Part shown: one piece after another, positions 1 to 8,941 of the stretch | How the letters are laid out: every line of letters starts with the position of its first letter | How positions within the stretch are numbered: position 1 is the first letter of the stretch | NCBI RefSeq assembly: GCF_030689305.1 | Contig: NZ_JAUYVM010000001.1 | Coordinates: 310,001 to 374,000, forward strand | Direction of reading: 5' to 3' | Origin: Vibrio penaeicida | GTDB taxonomy: Bacteria; Pseudomonadota; Gammaproteobacteria; Enterobacterales; Vibrionaceae | Length of the DNA: 64,000 bases | The notes under the pieces: generated by a model | The model's database searches: none | What the model saw: only the letters and a program-made list of their open reading frames with translations | Told to the model about the DNA's origin: nothing | Program-made: the position numbers and the translations under genes

Positions 1-293
1 TTTCGAATTCGCTCTTCTTCAGCTTTTCGATTTTTCTCTAGCTGCTCGCTTTGCTTTCTTAATTTATCTAAGCGCTCTTCTTCAGCGCGTTGAGCGGCTT
101 CTCTTTGCTGTCTTATTTCTCGAGCTTGCTGTTGAACCATTTTTGGATCAATCACAACCGCCTGAACCATATTGCCTGTTGTGTCCTTCTTTGGCTCGGA
201 AAAGTCCGCGCCCCATAGAAGTCCCCCAATAAGCACTACGTGCAAAACGGCGGATACAATGATTGCTGAGGTATAGTTGTTCTTATTTTTCAT
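1..293 (-). CDS. tolA: TolA, N-terminal part (runs off window)
   Basis: Inner-membrane component of the Tol-Pal envelope system, which links the TolQR motor to TolB/Pal and is needed for outer-membrane constriction at division. About 97 residues are visible. A short cytoplasmic N-terminus (MKNKNNYTSA) is followed by one membrane segment at about residues 9-28, then a Lys/Glu/Arg/Gln-rich stretch that begins the long periplasmic helix typical of TolA domain II. The ATG lies 18 bp after the tolR stop, so it is the next gene of the same operon. The C-terminal domain III is outside the window. Confidence 0.93.
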   Translation of the reverse strand, partial: MKNKNNYTSAIIVSAVLHVVLIGGLLWGADFSEPKKDTTGNMVQAVVIDPKMVQQQAREIRQQREAAQRAEEERLDKLRKQSEQLEKNRKAEEERIR

Positions 294-311
294 CGATGAA
301 CCGATGCGTCC

Positions 312-752
312 CTATCTTAAATCCGTCAGCAAACCCACTTTAGGGATGCCTGCTCGGCTTAACTCATCCAATACCAATACGACTTCAGCATATGGGGTGG
401 CGGCGTCGCCTCCCACTGCAACTGGAGAATCTGGCGCAAGAGATATTTCAGCTTTCACTCGAACAATTATGTCTTCCAAACTAAGACCGCGAATAACGTC
501 TTCATCGTTCACGCTGAGCCCTAATTGCCCATCTTTGTCTATTTCTACAATGATAAAGCTCGCTTCGCTGTCTCCTGCTAAGTCAGACGCAGGCTGCGCT
601 GTTGTTGTTTTTGGCAACTCAACTTCGACGCCTTGCGTAACAAACGGCGACGTCACCATAAAGATAATTAGAAGTACCAGCATAACGTCGATATAAGGTA
701 CGACGTTAATCTCTGCCGTCAGCTTTCTTTTCTTACGCTGGTAACCTGCCAT
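312..752 (-). CDS. tolR: TolR, proton-channel protein of Tol-Pal
   Basis: ExbD/TolR-family protein of 146 residues, the usual length. It has an N-terminal basic cytoplasmic tail, one transmembrane helix at about residues 17-37 containing the Asp (D22, in YIDVMLVLL) that carries protons in this family, and a periplasmic domain ending in a conserved RAGIPKVGLLT-type segment. It works with TolQ to energise TolA from the proton motive force. The start ATG overlaps the tolQ stop (TAATG), which indicates translational coupling within ybgC-tolQ-tolR-tolA. Confidence 0.96.
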   Translation of the reverse strand: MAGYQRKKRKLTAEINVVPYIDVMLVLLIIFMVTSPFVTQGVEVELPKTTTAQPASDLAGDSEASFIIVEIDKDGQLGLSVNDEDVIRGLSLEDIIVRVKAEISLAPDSPVAVGGDAATPYAEVVLVLDELSRAGIPKVGLLTDLR

Positions 753-1438
753 TACTGTTCCTTACCAGCGATAGCCTGACGGTGCAAAATACTGTGGAAT
801 TCTTCCGAGAATGTTGCGTAGGTGTGCTCTAGTTTCGACACCTGATTGCTGAAGCGGTTGTACGCCATAACAGCAGGAATCGCAGCAAAAAGCCCCATTG
901 CTGTTGCGATCAGCGCTTCTGCTATACCAGGGGCTACCATAGCAAGCGTCGCTTGTTTGACTTCACCAAGCGCTATAAAGGCATGCATAATGCCCCAAAC
1001 CGTACCAAATAACCCGATGTAAGGAGTAATTGAGCCTACGGTTGCTAAAAACGGCAAGCTTTGTTCCAACTCGTCCACTTCACGAGCAACGGCAACTCGC
1101 ATCGTTCTACCCGTTCCTTCCATCACAAATTCAGGAGAAGTACCAGGGGAGCGGCGTAACTTTGCAAACTCGGTAAAGCCCAAATAGAAAATTTGTTGGG
1201 TTCCACCAATGTTATCTTTTCGAGCTTTCACTTCTTGATAAAGCTGAGAAAGGTCTACACCCGACCAAAATTTATCTTCAAATCGGTCTGCGTCTTTTAA
1301 TGCTTCTTTTAAAATTTTGCTGCGCTTAATAATCATCGCCCAAGAAACCACTGACATACCGAGTAAAGTCAGCATCACGAGCTTTACGAGTAAACTTGCT
1401 TGTAAGAAAAGATCTAAAATTGAAATATCAGCTGTCAC
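752..1438 (-). CDS. tolQ: TolQ, motor subunit of Tol-Pal
   Basis: MotA/TolQ/ExbB-family inner-membrane protein of 228 residues. Three hydrophobic helices are visible, at about residues 14-36, 131-155 and 168-192. The second carries the [19 protein letters not shown] signature of the family, and the large loop between helices 1 and 2 is cytoplasmic. It forms the stator ring around TolR. The start overlaps the end of ybgC by 11 nt and the stop overlaps the tolR start. Confidence 0.96.
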   Translation of the reverse strand: MTADISILDLFLQASLLVKLVMLTLLGMSVVSWAMIIKRSKILKEALKDADRFEDKFWSGVDLSQLYQEVKARKDNIGGTQQIFYLGFTEFAKLRRSPGTSPEFVMEGTGRTMRVAVAREVDELEQSLPFLATVGSITPYIGLFGTVWGIMHAFIALGEVKQATLAMVAPGIAEALIATAMGLFAAIPAVMAYNRFSNQVSKLEHTYATFSEEFHSILHRQAIAGKEQ

Positions 1439-1865
1439 TGTCTATTAACTCCGCAGTCATTGAGCTTGGGATTGCCTGAGGCTTCATTGTTTTTGTGTTA
1501 ACGAATGCTACCTTAACTGTTGCTCGACACAATGTCTTGCCGTCAGGATTAACTAACTCCTGACAAAATACCAAGGAAGCACGCCTTAATTCAGAAATTG
1601 ATGTTCTTACTGTCAATTGGTCGTCCAATCTTGCGCCTTGTAGAAAATCCATTTCAACATGACGTATAACAAAACCGAAGTTTTCAGTAAGAAGTCTTTG
1701 TTGACAGACTCCGAGCGATCTCAGAAGTTCCGTTCTAGCACGTTCAAAGTAGTTAAGATAATTAGAATGGTATACCAAACCACCCGCATCAGTGTCTTCG
1801 TAATAAATTCGAATAGACCACTCAAAGATGCGCGTAAATTCCCCTTTCACCAAGACACCAATCAC
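1428..1865 (-). CDS. ybgC: YbgC, acyl-CoA thioesterase of the Tol-Pal operon
   Basis: Hot-dog-fold thioesterase, cytoplasmic, first gene of the tol operon; the family hydrolyses short-chain acyl-CoA or acyl-ACP. The family signature [16 protein letters not shown] is at residues 21-36, with the catalytic Asp and conserved His. The start is uncertain. The frame has no ATG before the signature, and the farthest start is GTG at 1865, with another GTG at 1850. A good Shine-Dalgarno-like AAAGGGGAA (about 1839-1847) lies inside the frame, so the true start may be a rare codon just after it (ACG at 1835 or ATC at 1829). Homologues usually begin 8-12 residues before the signature. Confidence 0.92.
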   Translation of the reverse strand: MIGVLVKGEFTRIFEWSIRIYYEDTDAGGLVYHSNYLNYFERARTELLRSLGVCQQRLLTENFGFVIRHVEMDFLQGARLDDQLTVRTSISELRRASLVFCQELVNPDGKTLCRATVKVAFVNTKTMKPQAIPSSMTAELIDSDS

Positions 1866-1941
1866 AAAAAATATAAAACGTAACTATACCTTATGTTGTG
1901 ACTTCGTCAGGAAAAATAAAGGGATTTTTTGTGGTTAACAC

Positions 1942-1978
1942 CAAAAAAACGAGAGCAGTTGTCTGATAACTGCTCTGA
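1942..1978 (-). terminator. Rho-independent terminator of the cyd operon
   Basis: Nine-base-pair stem AGAGCAGTT/AACTGCTCT (1952-1960 with 1968-1976) around a 7-nt loop. On the minus strand it is followed by a run of seven T. It sits just after the ybgE stop. Confidence 0.85.
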
Positions 1979-2000
1979 GAGGCGAATGTTTAAGCACGAG

Positions 2001-2309
2001 CTATACAACAAAGCGCACTAGAGTAAAGTAAGTGAGGGCTGCGATTGATAAATAGGGGCTAAAGTAAATCTGCCAAACCCAATGCCTTGGTTTAAACCCT
2101 ATTCCATAGACCATGCTAGAGCATACGCTGTAGATAAACAGCGGCCCTAAAAATGCACTAAAGCCACCAATCTCTTCTGCATATTGGTTTGGCTCCCACA
2201 TAAAGAGCCCCACATTGCCAAACGCCAACAATAAGGAAAGAGCCCGTAAAAGGGCTCTGTCCATAGGTTTGTGGAGCTCAGCGACTTTGTCTGCTAAGTT
2301 ATTCTTCAC
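2001..2309 (-). CDS. ybgE: YbgE, cyd operon membrane protein
   Basis: Small membrane protein of 102 residues, the last gene of the cydABX operon. The family is named for its constant position beside cytochrome bd genes; its exact role is unclear. About three hydrophobic segments are seen (roughly residues 20-40, 50-68 and 80-100). The start is GTG at 2309, supported by an AAGGA Shine-Dalgarno immediately upstream, and it overlaps the end of cydX by 11 nt, so the two are probably translationally coupled. Confidence 0.88.
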   Translation of the reverse strand: MKNNLADKVAELHKPMDRALLRALSLLLAFGNVGLFMWEPNQYAEEIGGFSAFLGPLFIYSVCSSMVYGIGFKPRHWVWQIYFSPYLSIAALTYFTLVRFVV

Positions 2310-2409
2310 TGTCCTTATCCATCATTTCTGTGTGCTCTAGCCAAAGAGCATTGATGATGCCAAACGCGCACGCCAGCAATACACCCAAGATCCATGCAAA
2401 ATACCACAT
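2299..2409 (-). CDS. cydX: CydX, small subunit of cytochrome bd-I oxidase
   Basis: Thirty-six-residue single-helix membrane protein beginning MWYFAWILGVLLACAFGI and ending in an acidic tail (DKDSEE). This is the length and motif of CydX, which stabilises the haem-binding CydAB complex. It starts 11 bp after the cydB stop and has an AAGGAG Shine-Dalgarno. Its stop lies inside the ybgE start region. Confidence 0.93.
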   Translation of the reverse strand: MWYFAWILGVLLACAFGIINALWLEHTEMMDKDSEE

Positions 2410-2420
2410 AGTAATGCTCC

Positions 2421-3557
2421 TTAGTAAAGTGAGTTTTTGTTTTCTTCAATGAACTTCGAATCAAGACGACCAAACATTTTGTAGTACGTCCATGATGTGT
2501 AGCCCAGAATAATAGGCACCATTACAAAAGCGACGCCAGTCATCAGATTCAGTGTCAACTCACTTGAAGTAGAATCCCACATCGTCAGACTGTGGTTTGG
2601 TACTTCATTAGACGGCATAACAAATGGGAACATAGCAAAACCTGCGGTAAGAATGACACCCGCATTGGTTAGGCTTGATGTTAAGAACGCAAGCCCCCCT
2701 TTTTCAAAGCGAGATGCAATGATCGCTAGCAATGGCATGACCACACCAATAACAGGTGCTACCCACATCAATGGGTACTTCTCAAAGTTAAGCATCCACG
2801 CCCCTTCTTTAACTTCCACCACTTTGTTCAATGGATTAGATTGAGCCGCAATGTCCAGCCCACTAACAACAACGTAGCCATCCATGTTTTGTACCCAGAA
2901 ACCAGCACCAACAAATGTAACAATGACTAACGCACCTGAAATTTGAGCGACAAAGCGAGCTCTGTCATGCACTGAGTCGGTGGTTTTCATCTGAAGCCAT
3001 GTTGCACCTTGCATCACAATCATCGATAAGCTAACCACACCGCAAAGCAAAGCAAATGGGTTCAAAAGACCGAAGAACGAACCGTGATACGTTGGCATTA
3101 AGAATTCACTCAACTTGAATGGAACACCCTGAAGCAAGTTACCAAATGCGACACCAAAGATTAGAGGAGGCACGAAGCCACTGATTGAAATGGCAATATC
3201 CCAAGACTTTCGCCATTTTGGATCTTCAATCTTTGAACGGTAATCCAAGCCGACTGGACGCAACCATAAGGCGGCCAGTGTCACAACCATTGCTAGGTAG
3301 AACCCAGAGAACGAGGTGGCGTATACCAAAGGCCAAGCGGCAAACAAGGCACCACCAGCGGTGATCAGCCAAACTTGGTTGCCATCCCAATGTGGTGCAA
3401 TTGAGTTAATCATGACACGACGTTCTGTGTCGTTTTTGCCGATGACAGGAACCAGCGCACCCACGCCCATGTCGAATCCATCGGTAATTGCGAAGCCAAT
3501 AAAGAGGACACCAATCAGTACCCACCAAATGAATCGCAAGATTTCGTAATCAAACAT
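2421..3557 (-). CDS. cydB: CydB, cytochrome bd oxidase subunit II
   Basis: Polytopic inner-membrane protein of 378 residues, the typical length for subunit II of the bd ubiquinol oxidase, which reduces oxygen to water with high affinity. The N-terminus (MFDYEILRFIWWVLIGVLF) and the GFDMGVGAL segment near residue 28 are family signatures. It lies 15 bp downstream of cydA with an AAGGAGAT ribosome binding site, and continues into cydX and ybgE. Confidence 0.97.
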   Translation of the reverse strand: MFDYEILRFIWWVLIGVLFIGFAITDGFDMGVGALVPVIGKNDTERRVMINSIAPHWDGNQVWLITAGGALFAAWPLVYATSFSGFYLAMVVTLAALWLRPVGLDYRSKIEDPKWRKSWDIAISISGFVPPLIFGVAFGNLLQGVPFKLSEFLMPTYHGSFFGLLNPFALLCGVVSLSMIVMQGATWLQMKTTDSVHDRARFVAQISGALVIVTFVGAGFWVQNMDGYVVVSGLDIAAQSNPLNKVVEVKEGAWMLNFEKYPLMWVAPVIGVVMPLLAIIASRFEKGGLAFLTSSLTNAGVILTAGFAMFPFVMPSNEVPNHSLTMWDSTSSELTLNLMTGVAFVMVPIILGYTSWTYYKMFGRLDSKFIEENKNSLY

Positions 3558-3572
3558 CTTAAATCTCCTTGC

Positions 3573-5159
3573 TTAAGCTTCTACTTGGCGACCGACTTTG
3601 TCTTCGATCGAGTCTGCATTCTGTTCAAAGTGGTAACGACCCGTTTTCAGGCTACTAGGACCTTTACGAGCAAACTTCACCATTAAGTAAACTTCAGCAA
3701 TCAAGAAAACCGTATACAGAGCAAGAATCACAAACAATGACGTCCAGATTTCTGCTGCCGTCAGGGCCGATGCAGCGACATGTACAGGTAATATCTCACC
3801 TACTGCCCATGGCTGACGACCATACTCAGCAACAAACCATCCTGCTTCGATAGCAATCCATGGCAGTGGAATACTGAATAGCGCTGCTTTAAGAATCCAA
3901 GGTTTCTGTTCAATTCTTTGGCGACAAGTTTGAACAAACGCTGCACCAAATACGAATAACATGATAAAGCCACACGCAACCATGATTCGGAACGACCAGA
4001 ACAATGGCCATACAGTAGGAATAGAATCATCGGCTGCTGCTTGAATTTGGCTTTCAGTCGCATCAGTCACGTTTTCAGTGTATCGCTTCAGAAGTAAGCC
4101 ATAACCCAAATCGCCCTTCACTTCATCGAACGCCGCTAAATTGGATTCTGAACGCTCGCCTGCACGAAGCTTTTCAAGAAGTTCATACGCATACATACCG
4201 CTGCGAATACGATCAACGTGGTCATCACGCAATTCACGTAAACCTGTCACTTGTTCATCAAAAGAACGCGTTGCGATAATACCCATTACGTAAGGGATCT
4301 TAATGGCGTAATCTGTTTCCATGGTTTCCTGATTTGGCAAACCAAATACAGTAAAGGCCGCAGGCGCAGGCTCTGTGTGCCACTCGGCTTCAACAGCAGC
4401 CAGTTTTACTTTCTGAACTTCGCCCAACTCGTAGCCAGACTCATCTCCAAGAACAATCGTAGATAAGATTGCAGCCATACCGAACGAAGCGGCAATGGCA
4501 AACGAGCGGCGAGCGAAAGCGACGTCACGCCCTTTCAATAGATAGTAAGCACTGATACCAAGTACAAACATCGCGCCACAGGTATAGCCTGAAGCCACAG
4601 TATGTACGAACTTAACTTGAGCAACTGGATTTAAGACAACTTCAGAAAAGCTCACCATTTCCATACGCATGGTTTCGAAATTGAACTCAGCACCAACTGG
4701 GTTTTGCATCCAGCCATTGGCGACGAGAATCCAAAGAGCAGAGAAATTCGAACCTAATGCTACTAGCCAAGTCACGACTAAATGCTGTCGCTTAGATAGC
4801 CTGTCCCAACCAAAGAAGAAAAGACCGACAAAAGTGGACTCTAAAAAGAAAGCGACGAGAGCTTCAATGGCTAGTGGTGCACCAAATATGTCACCAACAT
4901 AGTGGGAGTAATAGGACCAGTTAGTACCAAACTGGAATTCCATTGTGAGACCGGTTGCGACACCGAGAGCAAAGTTAATACCAAAAAGCTTACCCCAGAA
5001 CTTTGTCATGTCCTTGTAGATTTGCTTGTCGGTCATTACATAGAGCGATTCCATTATGGCAAGCAGGAAAGCCATACCTAAAGTCAATGGAACGAATAGG
5101 AAGTGATACATCGCGGTGAGTGCAAATTGCAACCGCGACAGATCAACTACATCAATCAT
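3573..5159 (-). CDS. cydA: CydA, cytochrome bd oxidase subunit I
   Basis: Haem-bearing catalytic subunit of the bd quinol oxidase, 528 residues. The start at 5159 is chosen over an upstream in-frame ATG because AAAGGAGT sits just before it and because it places the haem-ligand His at position 19, as in the family. The quinol-binding Q loop (around residues 240-370) is long, as in the E. coli-type subfamily. It is the first gene of cydABX-ybgE. The region upstream holds three FNR-type palindromes and an ArcA-type repeat, consistent with induction at low oxygen. Confidence 0.97.
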   Translation of the reverse strand: MIDVVDLSRLQFALTAMYHFLFVPLTLGMAFLLAIMESLYVMTDKQIYKDMTKFWGKLFGINFALGVATGLTMEFQFGTNWSYYSHYVGDIFGAPLAIEALVAFFLESTFVGLFFFGWDRLSKRQHLVVTWLVALGSNFSALWILVANGWMQNPVGAEFNFETMRMEMVSFSEVVLNPVAQVKFVHTVASGYTCGAMFVLGISAYYLLKGRDVAFARRSFAIAASFGMAAILSTIVLGDESGYELGEVQKVKLAAVEAEWHTEPAPAAFTVFGLPNQETMETDYAIKIPYVMGIIATRSFDEQVTGLRELRDDHVDRIRSGMYAYELLEKLRAGERSESNLAAFDEVKGDLGYGLLLKRYTENVTDATESQIQAAADDSIPTVWPLFWSFRIMVACGFIMLFVFGAAFVQTCRQRIEQKPWILKAALFSIPLPWIAIEAGWFVAEYGRQPWAVGEILPVHVAASALTAAEIWTSLFVILALYTVFLIAEVYLMVKFARKGPSSLKTGRYHFEQNADSIEDKVGRQVEA

Positions 5160-5298
5160 GGTAACTCCTTTCGTGTCGGCTGAGTGACACCGATACACAT
5201 TGCAGCGTATATTGGGTTACTCGGTTGAAACAATAAATAACAAGCAACGTAAAATGTTGCGAAATAGCTGCTTATTGTTGCAATCCTGTACCCAAATG

Positions 5299-5313
5299 GT
5301 TAGTTTATTGTTA
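5299..5313. promoter_or_regulatory. Candidate ArcA box upstream of cydA
   Basis: The sequence reads GTTA, seven bases, GTTA. This matches the direct-repeat ArcA recognition element (GTTA units 11 bp apart). It lies about 140 bp upstream of the cydA start. Activation of cydAB by ArcA is known in E. coli; its use here is inferred. Confidence 0.5.
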
Positions 5314-5391
5314 AGTATCAGCTAATATAGCTTGGGCTAATATTAGCGATAAAATCAGTATGTTTCAAAAGATTTATGGCACAGATCTGCT

Positions 5392-5405
5392 TTGATTTAG
5401 GTCAA
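5392..5405. promoter_or_regulatory. FNR-type box 1 upstream of cydA
   Basis: TTGATTTAGGTCAA differs from the FNR consensus TTGAT-N4-ATCAA at one position. About 235 bp upstream of the cydA start. Confidence 0.6.
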
Positions 5406-5441
5406 AAACCAAAGGTTAATGGCGATTAAAAAACAACCAAA

Positions 5442-5455
5442 TTGATCTATATCAA
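5442..5455. promoter_or_regulatory. FNR box 2 (exact consensus) upstream of cydA
   Basis: TTGATCTATATCAA is an exact match to TTGAT-N4-ATCAA. It lies about 50 bp from box 1 and 43 bp from box 3 (centre to centre), close to multiples of the helical repeat. Confidence 0.75.
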
Positions 5456-5484
5456 TCAAGGTAGGATTTCTTGAGTAAGTTATG

Positions 5485-5498
5485 TTGATATAGATCAC
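5485..5498. promoter_or_regulatory. FNR-type box 3 upstream of cydA
   Basis: TTGATATAGATCAC matches the FNR consensus except for the last base. It is the most distal of the three boxes. Confidence 0.6.
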
Positions 5499-5663
5499 AT
5501 TAACCATATTCGGAGGGAAATTACGTGCTAGATTCTTATTCCAAAATGTTCTGAAAGAAACTGCAAAAAATTTGTGGCACGTCGAAAAAGTTGGTTCTTT
5601 GGAAGGGGAAGTTGTCGCAAGTGCCAACTTTCTAATGATGGCACTGTACGTAATTTAATGTTG

Positions 5664-6677
5664 TTATTTTGTTGGATTATCGAACCCAAAGTGTAAATAT
5701 GCTCGACTTGTTGCGATTCTGCCTCTAGGCGTTCTTTGCAAATAGCCTTGTTGTATTAAATACGGCTCGATTACGTCTTCTATCGTGTCTTTTTCTTCAC
5801 CAATGGCCGCTGCTAAGTTATCTAAACCTACTGGTCCACCCGTAAATTTTTCCATAATGGCAAGCAGTAGCTTACGATCCATGTAGTCAAAGCCTTGGCT
5901 GTCCACATCGAGCATGTTCAATGCTTTATCAGCAATGTCACTGCATATATGTCCATCGCCTTTTACTTCAGCATAGTCGCGCACACGCCTTAGTAGGCGG
6001 TTTGCAATACGCGGCGTACCACGAGCGCGTCTAGCCACTTCCAAAGCCCCTTCTGGCTCCATAGAAAGGTTTAAGCAATTTGCACTGCGCTGCACAATGT
6101 TTTTCAAATCTTTTACGTTGTAGTACTCCAGCCGTTGAACAATACCAAAGCGATCACGTAGAGGCGAAGTGAGTGAGCCCGCTCGCGTAGTTGCACCTAT
6201 CAAGGTGAAAGGGGGTAAATCAATTTTTATGGAGCGAGCCGCCGGTCCCTCTCCAATCATGATATCGAGCTGGTAGTCTTCCATGGCTGGGTACAGTACC
6301 TCTTCAACGACTGGGCTCAACCGATGAATTTCATCGATGAAGAGCACGTCATTTTCTTCGAGATTTGTCAGAAGTGCAGCGAGATCGCCCGCCTTTTCTA
6401 ATACTGGACCAGATGTGGTGCGAATATTCACCTCCATTTCGTTGGCGACAATATTCGCAAGTGTGGTTTTACCTAACCCTGGAGGACCAAATATCAATAG
6501 ATGATCAAGGGCTTCACTTCTCAGTTGCGCCGCTTTAATAAAGATTTCCATTTGGTTACGAACATGGTCCTGACCTTGGTAATCTTCAAGTTTTTTAGGG
6601 CGTATCGCCCTGTCAATCACATCTTCTTCTTTGAAGGTTGGGTTTTCCGGCGCAATTAGGCGGTCTGCTTCGATCAT
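5664..6677 (-). CDS. ruvB: RuvB, Holliday junction branch-migration helicase
   Basis: AAA+ motor of RuvABC, which migrates Holliday junctions during recombination and fork repair. It has 337 residues, with Walker A GPPGLGKT at residues 64-71, Walker B LFIDEIH near 110-117, sensor I GATTRAG near 160 and a C-terminal winged-helix domain. It follows ruvA with a 21-bp gap on the same strand; ruvC lies farther upstream. Confidence 0.98.
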   Translation of the reverse strand: MIEADRLIAPENPTFKEEDVIDRAIRPKKLEDYQGQDHVRNQMEIFIKAAQLRSEALDHLLIFGPPGLGKTTLANIVANEMEVNIRTTSGPVLEKAGDLAALLTNLEENDVLFIDEIHRLSPVVEEVLYPAMEDYQLDIMIGEGPAARSIKIDLPPFTLIGATTRAGSLTSPLRDRFGIVQRLEYYNVKDLKNIVQRSANCLNLSMEPEGALEVARRARGTPRIANRLLRRVRDYAEVKGDGHICSDIADKALNMLDVDSQGFDYMDRKLLLAIMEKFTGGPVGLDNLAAAIGEEKDTIEDVIEPYLIQQGYLQRTPRGRIATSRAYLHFGFDNPTK

Positions 6678-6698
6678 AAATATCTACTATTTTGAAAG

Positions 6699-7316
6699 TT
6701 ATACCATCGATTTTAAAGCTTCACGAATAAGCTCTTCACTGCTCATTCCTGACTTGGCAATCTGCGAAACGACTTTAGAAGCCATTTGTGGTTTATATCC
6801 TAAGGCAAGCAACGCACTGATCGCTTCTTCTTCTGCGTTTTGTTCGTTATTTTGTGGTGCAGAATCTATAGGTGCAGCATCGGTAGCAGGTGTAAATAGG
6901 TCACCAGCTCCCCACCCTTTAAGCCTATCCTTCATTTCAACAACAAGGCGCTCTGCGGTTTTTTTACCGACTCCTGGTAGCTTAACCAAAGTGGAAATAT
7001 CTTCACGCTCCACACATGAAACAAATTGGCTTGCTGTCATGCCCGACAAGATCCCTAAACCCAGTTTAGGTCCAACACCGTTGGCTTTGATTACTTCACG
7101 GAATAAAGCACGCTCTTTCACTGTATTAAACCCGTAAAGCAGTTGAGCGTCTTCTCGTACCACAAAATGAGTGTAGATGATGGCTTCTTCACCCACTTTA
7201 GGAAGCTCATAAAAACAGCTCATTGGCATTTGTATTTCATACCCTACGCCAGAAACTTCAATCAATAGTTCTGGTGGCTGCTTCTCTATCAAAATACCGC
7301 GAAGGCGTCCGATCAC
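6699..7316 (-). CDS. ruvA: RuvA, Holliday junction recognition protein
   Basis: Tetrameric junction-binding partner of RuvB, 205 residues. The N-terminal OB fold begins [12 protein letters not shown]. The tandem helix-hairpin-helix region contains [14 protein letters not shown] and [21 protein letters not shown] flexible Asn/Gln/Asp-rich linker (about residues 140-158) leads to the C-terminal domain III that contacts RuvB. A LexA-type palindrome lies about 50 bp upstream of the ATG. Confidence 0.98.
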   Translation of the reverse strand: MIGRLRGILIEKQPPELLIEVSGVGYEIQMPMSCFYELPKVGEEAIIYTHFVVREDAQLLYGFNTVKERALFREVIKANGVGPKLGLGILSGMTASQFVSCVEREDISTLVKLPGVGKKTAERLVVEMKDRLKGWGAGDLFTPATDAAPIDSAPQNNEQNAEEEAISALLALGYKPQMASKVVSQIAKSGMSSEELIREALKSMV

Positions 7317-7365
7317 AATCTTGTCCTATGGAATAAAATTCAGTGAAAATGATAATAATGGATTA

Positions 7366-7381
7366 CTGGATGGATAGCCAG
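7366..7381. promoter_or_regulatory. Probable LexA (SOS) box in front of ruvA
   Basis: CTGGATGGATAGCCAG has the CTG-N10-CAG core and the extended flanks TA/TT. It closely resembles the CTGGAT...ATCCAG operator of E. coli ruvA. It lies between ruvC and ruvA, which fits SOS control of ruvAB separate from ruvC. Confidence 0.65.
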
Positions 7382-7401
7382 TTCAATCAATTTTGGGAGG
7401 A

Positions 7402-7923
7402 TTACCGATATCGCCCTTTTTTGGCACTTGTGGCTTTACCCGCAAGCGCTACAAGCGTTTTATTCGTATTGGCATGGCATATCGCCACACCTAACGCATC
7501 AGCGGCGTCCGCTTGAGGTTTTGCAGGTAGTTTAAGCATACTCGTGACCATGTGCTGAACTTGAGATTTGTCTGCACCACCTGTTCCCACAACAGCTTGC
7601 TTAATAAGACGGGCTGCATATTCATAAACGGGTAAGTCGGCATTCACTGCTGCCACAATTGCACTTCCACGTGCTTGCCCAAGCTTCAGCGCTGAATCGG
7701 CGTTTTTCGCCATAAATACTTGCTCAATAGCAAATACGTCAGGTTGAAACTGAGTAATAATTTCGGTCACGCCTGCGTAGATCTGTTTTAATCGACTCGG
7801 CAAATCGTCATGCGAAGTGCGAATACAGCCGCTCCCCAAATAGTGAAGGTGCCTACCCTGCTGACGGATCACTCCGTAGCCAGTAATGCGAGATCCTGGA
7901 TCAATACCAAGAATTATCGACAT
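7402..7923 (-). CDS. ruvC: RuvC, Holliday junction resolvase
   Basis: Endonuclease that cleaves Holliday junctions symmetrically; 173 residues from the ATG at 7923, the same length as the E. coli protein. An upstream in-frame ATG would add 15 residues not seen in the family. RNase H-like fold: first catalytic Asp in ILGIDPGS (D8), a Glu in [11 protein letters not shown], and the C-terminal pair of Asp in [14 protein letters not shown]. It lies between yebC and ruvA on the same strand. Confidence 0.97.
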   Translation of the reverse strand: MSIILGIDPGSRITGYGVIRQQGRHLHYLGSGCIRTSHDDLPSRLKQIYAGVTEIITQFQPDVFAIEQVFMAKNADSALKLGQARGSAIVAAVNADLPVYEYAARLIKQAVVGTGGADKSQVQHMVTSMLKLPAKPQADAADALGVAICHANTNKTLVALAGKATSAKKGRYR

Positions 7924-8060
7924 AAAAGTTTCCCATATAAAAAGGACTGCCACGATGTACGTTTTCAAATACGGGCGGCTTTTCTTTTACCAATACGTTT
8001 ATATCCGCATTGTGCACGCCCACATACCTTTCCTTTACGCACATCACGCCTTTGCGAAGT

Positions 8061-8804
8061 TTAGAGCGTGGCTGCAACCTCATCTGAAATATCACCGTTA
8101 TGATAGACCTCTTGGACATCATCCAAATCTTCAAGCGCATCAATCAAACGTAAAAGTTTCGGGGCGGTATCAGCATCGAGATCAGCTTTGGTTGACGGTA
8201 TTAGCGACACTTCAGCATTTGCAGCCTCGAAGCCTGCTGAATCCAAGGCATCTTTTACATCACCAAAATCTGCAGGATCTGTGTACACATCAATTGCGCC
8301 ATCAGCCCCTGTTTCAATGTCGTCGGCACCACCTTCTAACGCGGCTTCCATTACTTCGTCTTCATCCAGACCTGGCGCGTACGAGATAACACCCTTCTTA
8401 TCAAAAAGATAGTTCACGCTTCCGTCAGTGCCTAAGTTACCACCCGCTTTAGAAAAAGCATGTCGCACGCCCGAAACAGTTCGATTTCGGTTATCTGTCA
8501 TGCATTCGACCATAACGGCCGTTCCACCAGGTCCATAACCTTCGTAGATGACGGTTTCCATATTATCGTCACCTTCACCACCAGCACCTCGGCTAACGGC
8601 ACGGTTAACTGTGTCTCGCGTCATGTTGTTAGATAGAGCTTTATCAATAGCCGCACGAAGCCTAGGATTGTTTTCAGGCTCACCACCGCCTTCTTTTGCT
8701 GATACAACGATTTCTCGGATCAACTTAGTAAAGATTTTTCCTCGTTTGGCATCTTGCGCCGCTTTACGGTGACGAATGTTCGCCCATTTACTGTGACCAG
8801 CCAT
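8061..8804 (-). CDS. yebC: YebC/PmpR (TACO1) family protein
   Basis: Cytoplasmic protein of 247 residues, opening with the diagnostic [22 protein letters not shown]. The acidic central and C-terminal domains are typical. The family was first described as DNA-binding regulators; more recent work links it to translation of stalling peptides, as for mitochondrial TACO1. Its position beside ruvC is conserved in many gammaproteobacteria. Confidence 0.96.
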   Translation of the reverse strand: MAGHSKWANIRHRKAAQDAKRGKIFTKLIREIVVSAKEGGGEPENNPRLRAAIDKALSNNMTRDTVNRAVSRGAGGEGDDNMETVIYEGYGPGGTAVMVECMTDNRNRTVSGVRHAFSKAGGNLGTDGSVNYLFDKKGVISYAPGLDEDEVMEAALEGGADDIETGADGAIDVYTDPADFGDVKDALDSAGFEAANAEVSLIPSTKADLDADTAPKLLRLIDALEDLDDVQEVYHNGDISDEVAATL

Positions 8805-8898
8805 AATTCACCTTTTATGTTAGTGGAATACTCAGACGCTGCATTTATGTGCCACATAAGATTCATCTAAGTGTTCTGGATATATCTTCATTAAAACA

Positions 8899-8924
8899 AA
8901 AACTCCCGCAATTGCGGGAGTTTT
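8899..8924 (-). terminator. Terminator of aspS
   Basis: Perfect palindromic stem AAAACTCCCGCA/TGCGGGAGTTTT, 17 bp downstream of the aspS stop on the minus strand, ending in T4. Confidence 0.88.
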
Positions 8925-8941
8925 CATTCATTTATTTGCGC

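Larger units (their letters stand above)
5160..5663. other. Long intergenic control region between ruvB and cydA
   Basis: About 500 bp with no credible gene. It separates the end of ruvB from the start of cydA, both on the minus strand. It contains the FNR-type boxes and ArcA-type repeat listed separately, so it is best read as the oxygen-responsive promoter of cydA with a leader of some length. A 7-bp inverted repeat AAGTTGG/CCAACTT spans about 5588-5630 near the ruvB end; it lacks a clear T run, so I do not call it a terminator. Confidence 0.7.

Noticed and set aside
277..696. Long plus-strand frames opposite tolR, and similar long frames opposite aspS, cydB, yebC and hisH
   Set aside because: They are antisense to well-supported genes, Ser/Thr/Pro-rich as expected for shadow frames, with no matching motifs.
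5397..5627. A 76-codon minus-strand frame in the cydA upstream region
   Set aside because: No ribosome site, low-complexity composition and it runs across the FNR boxes; treated as noncoding.
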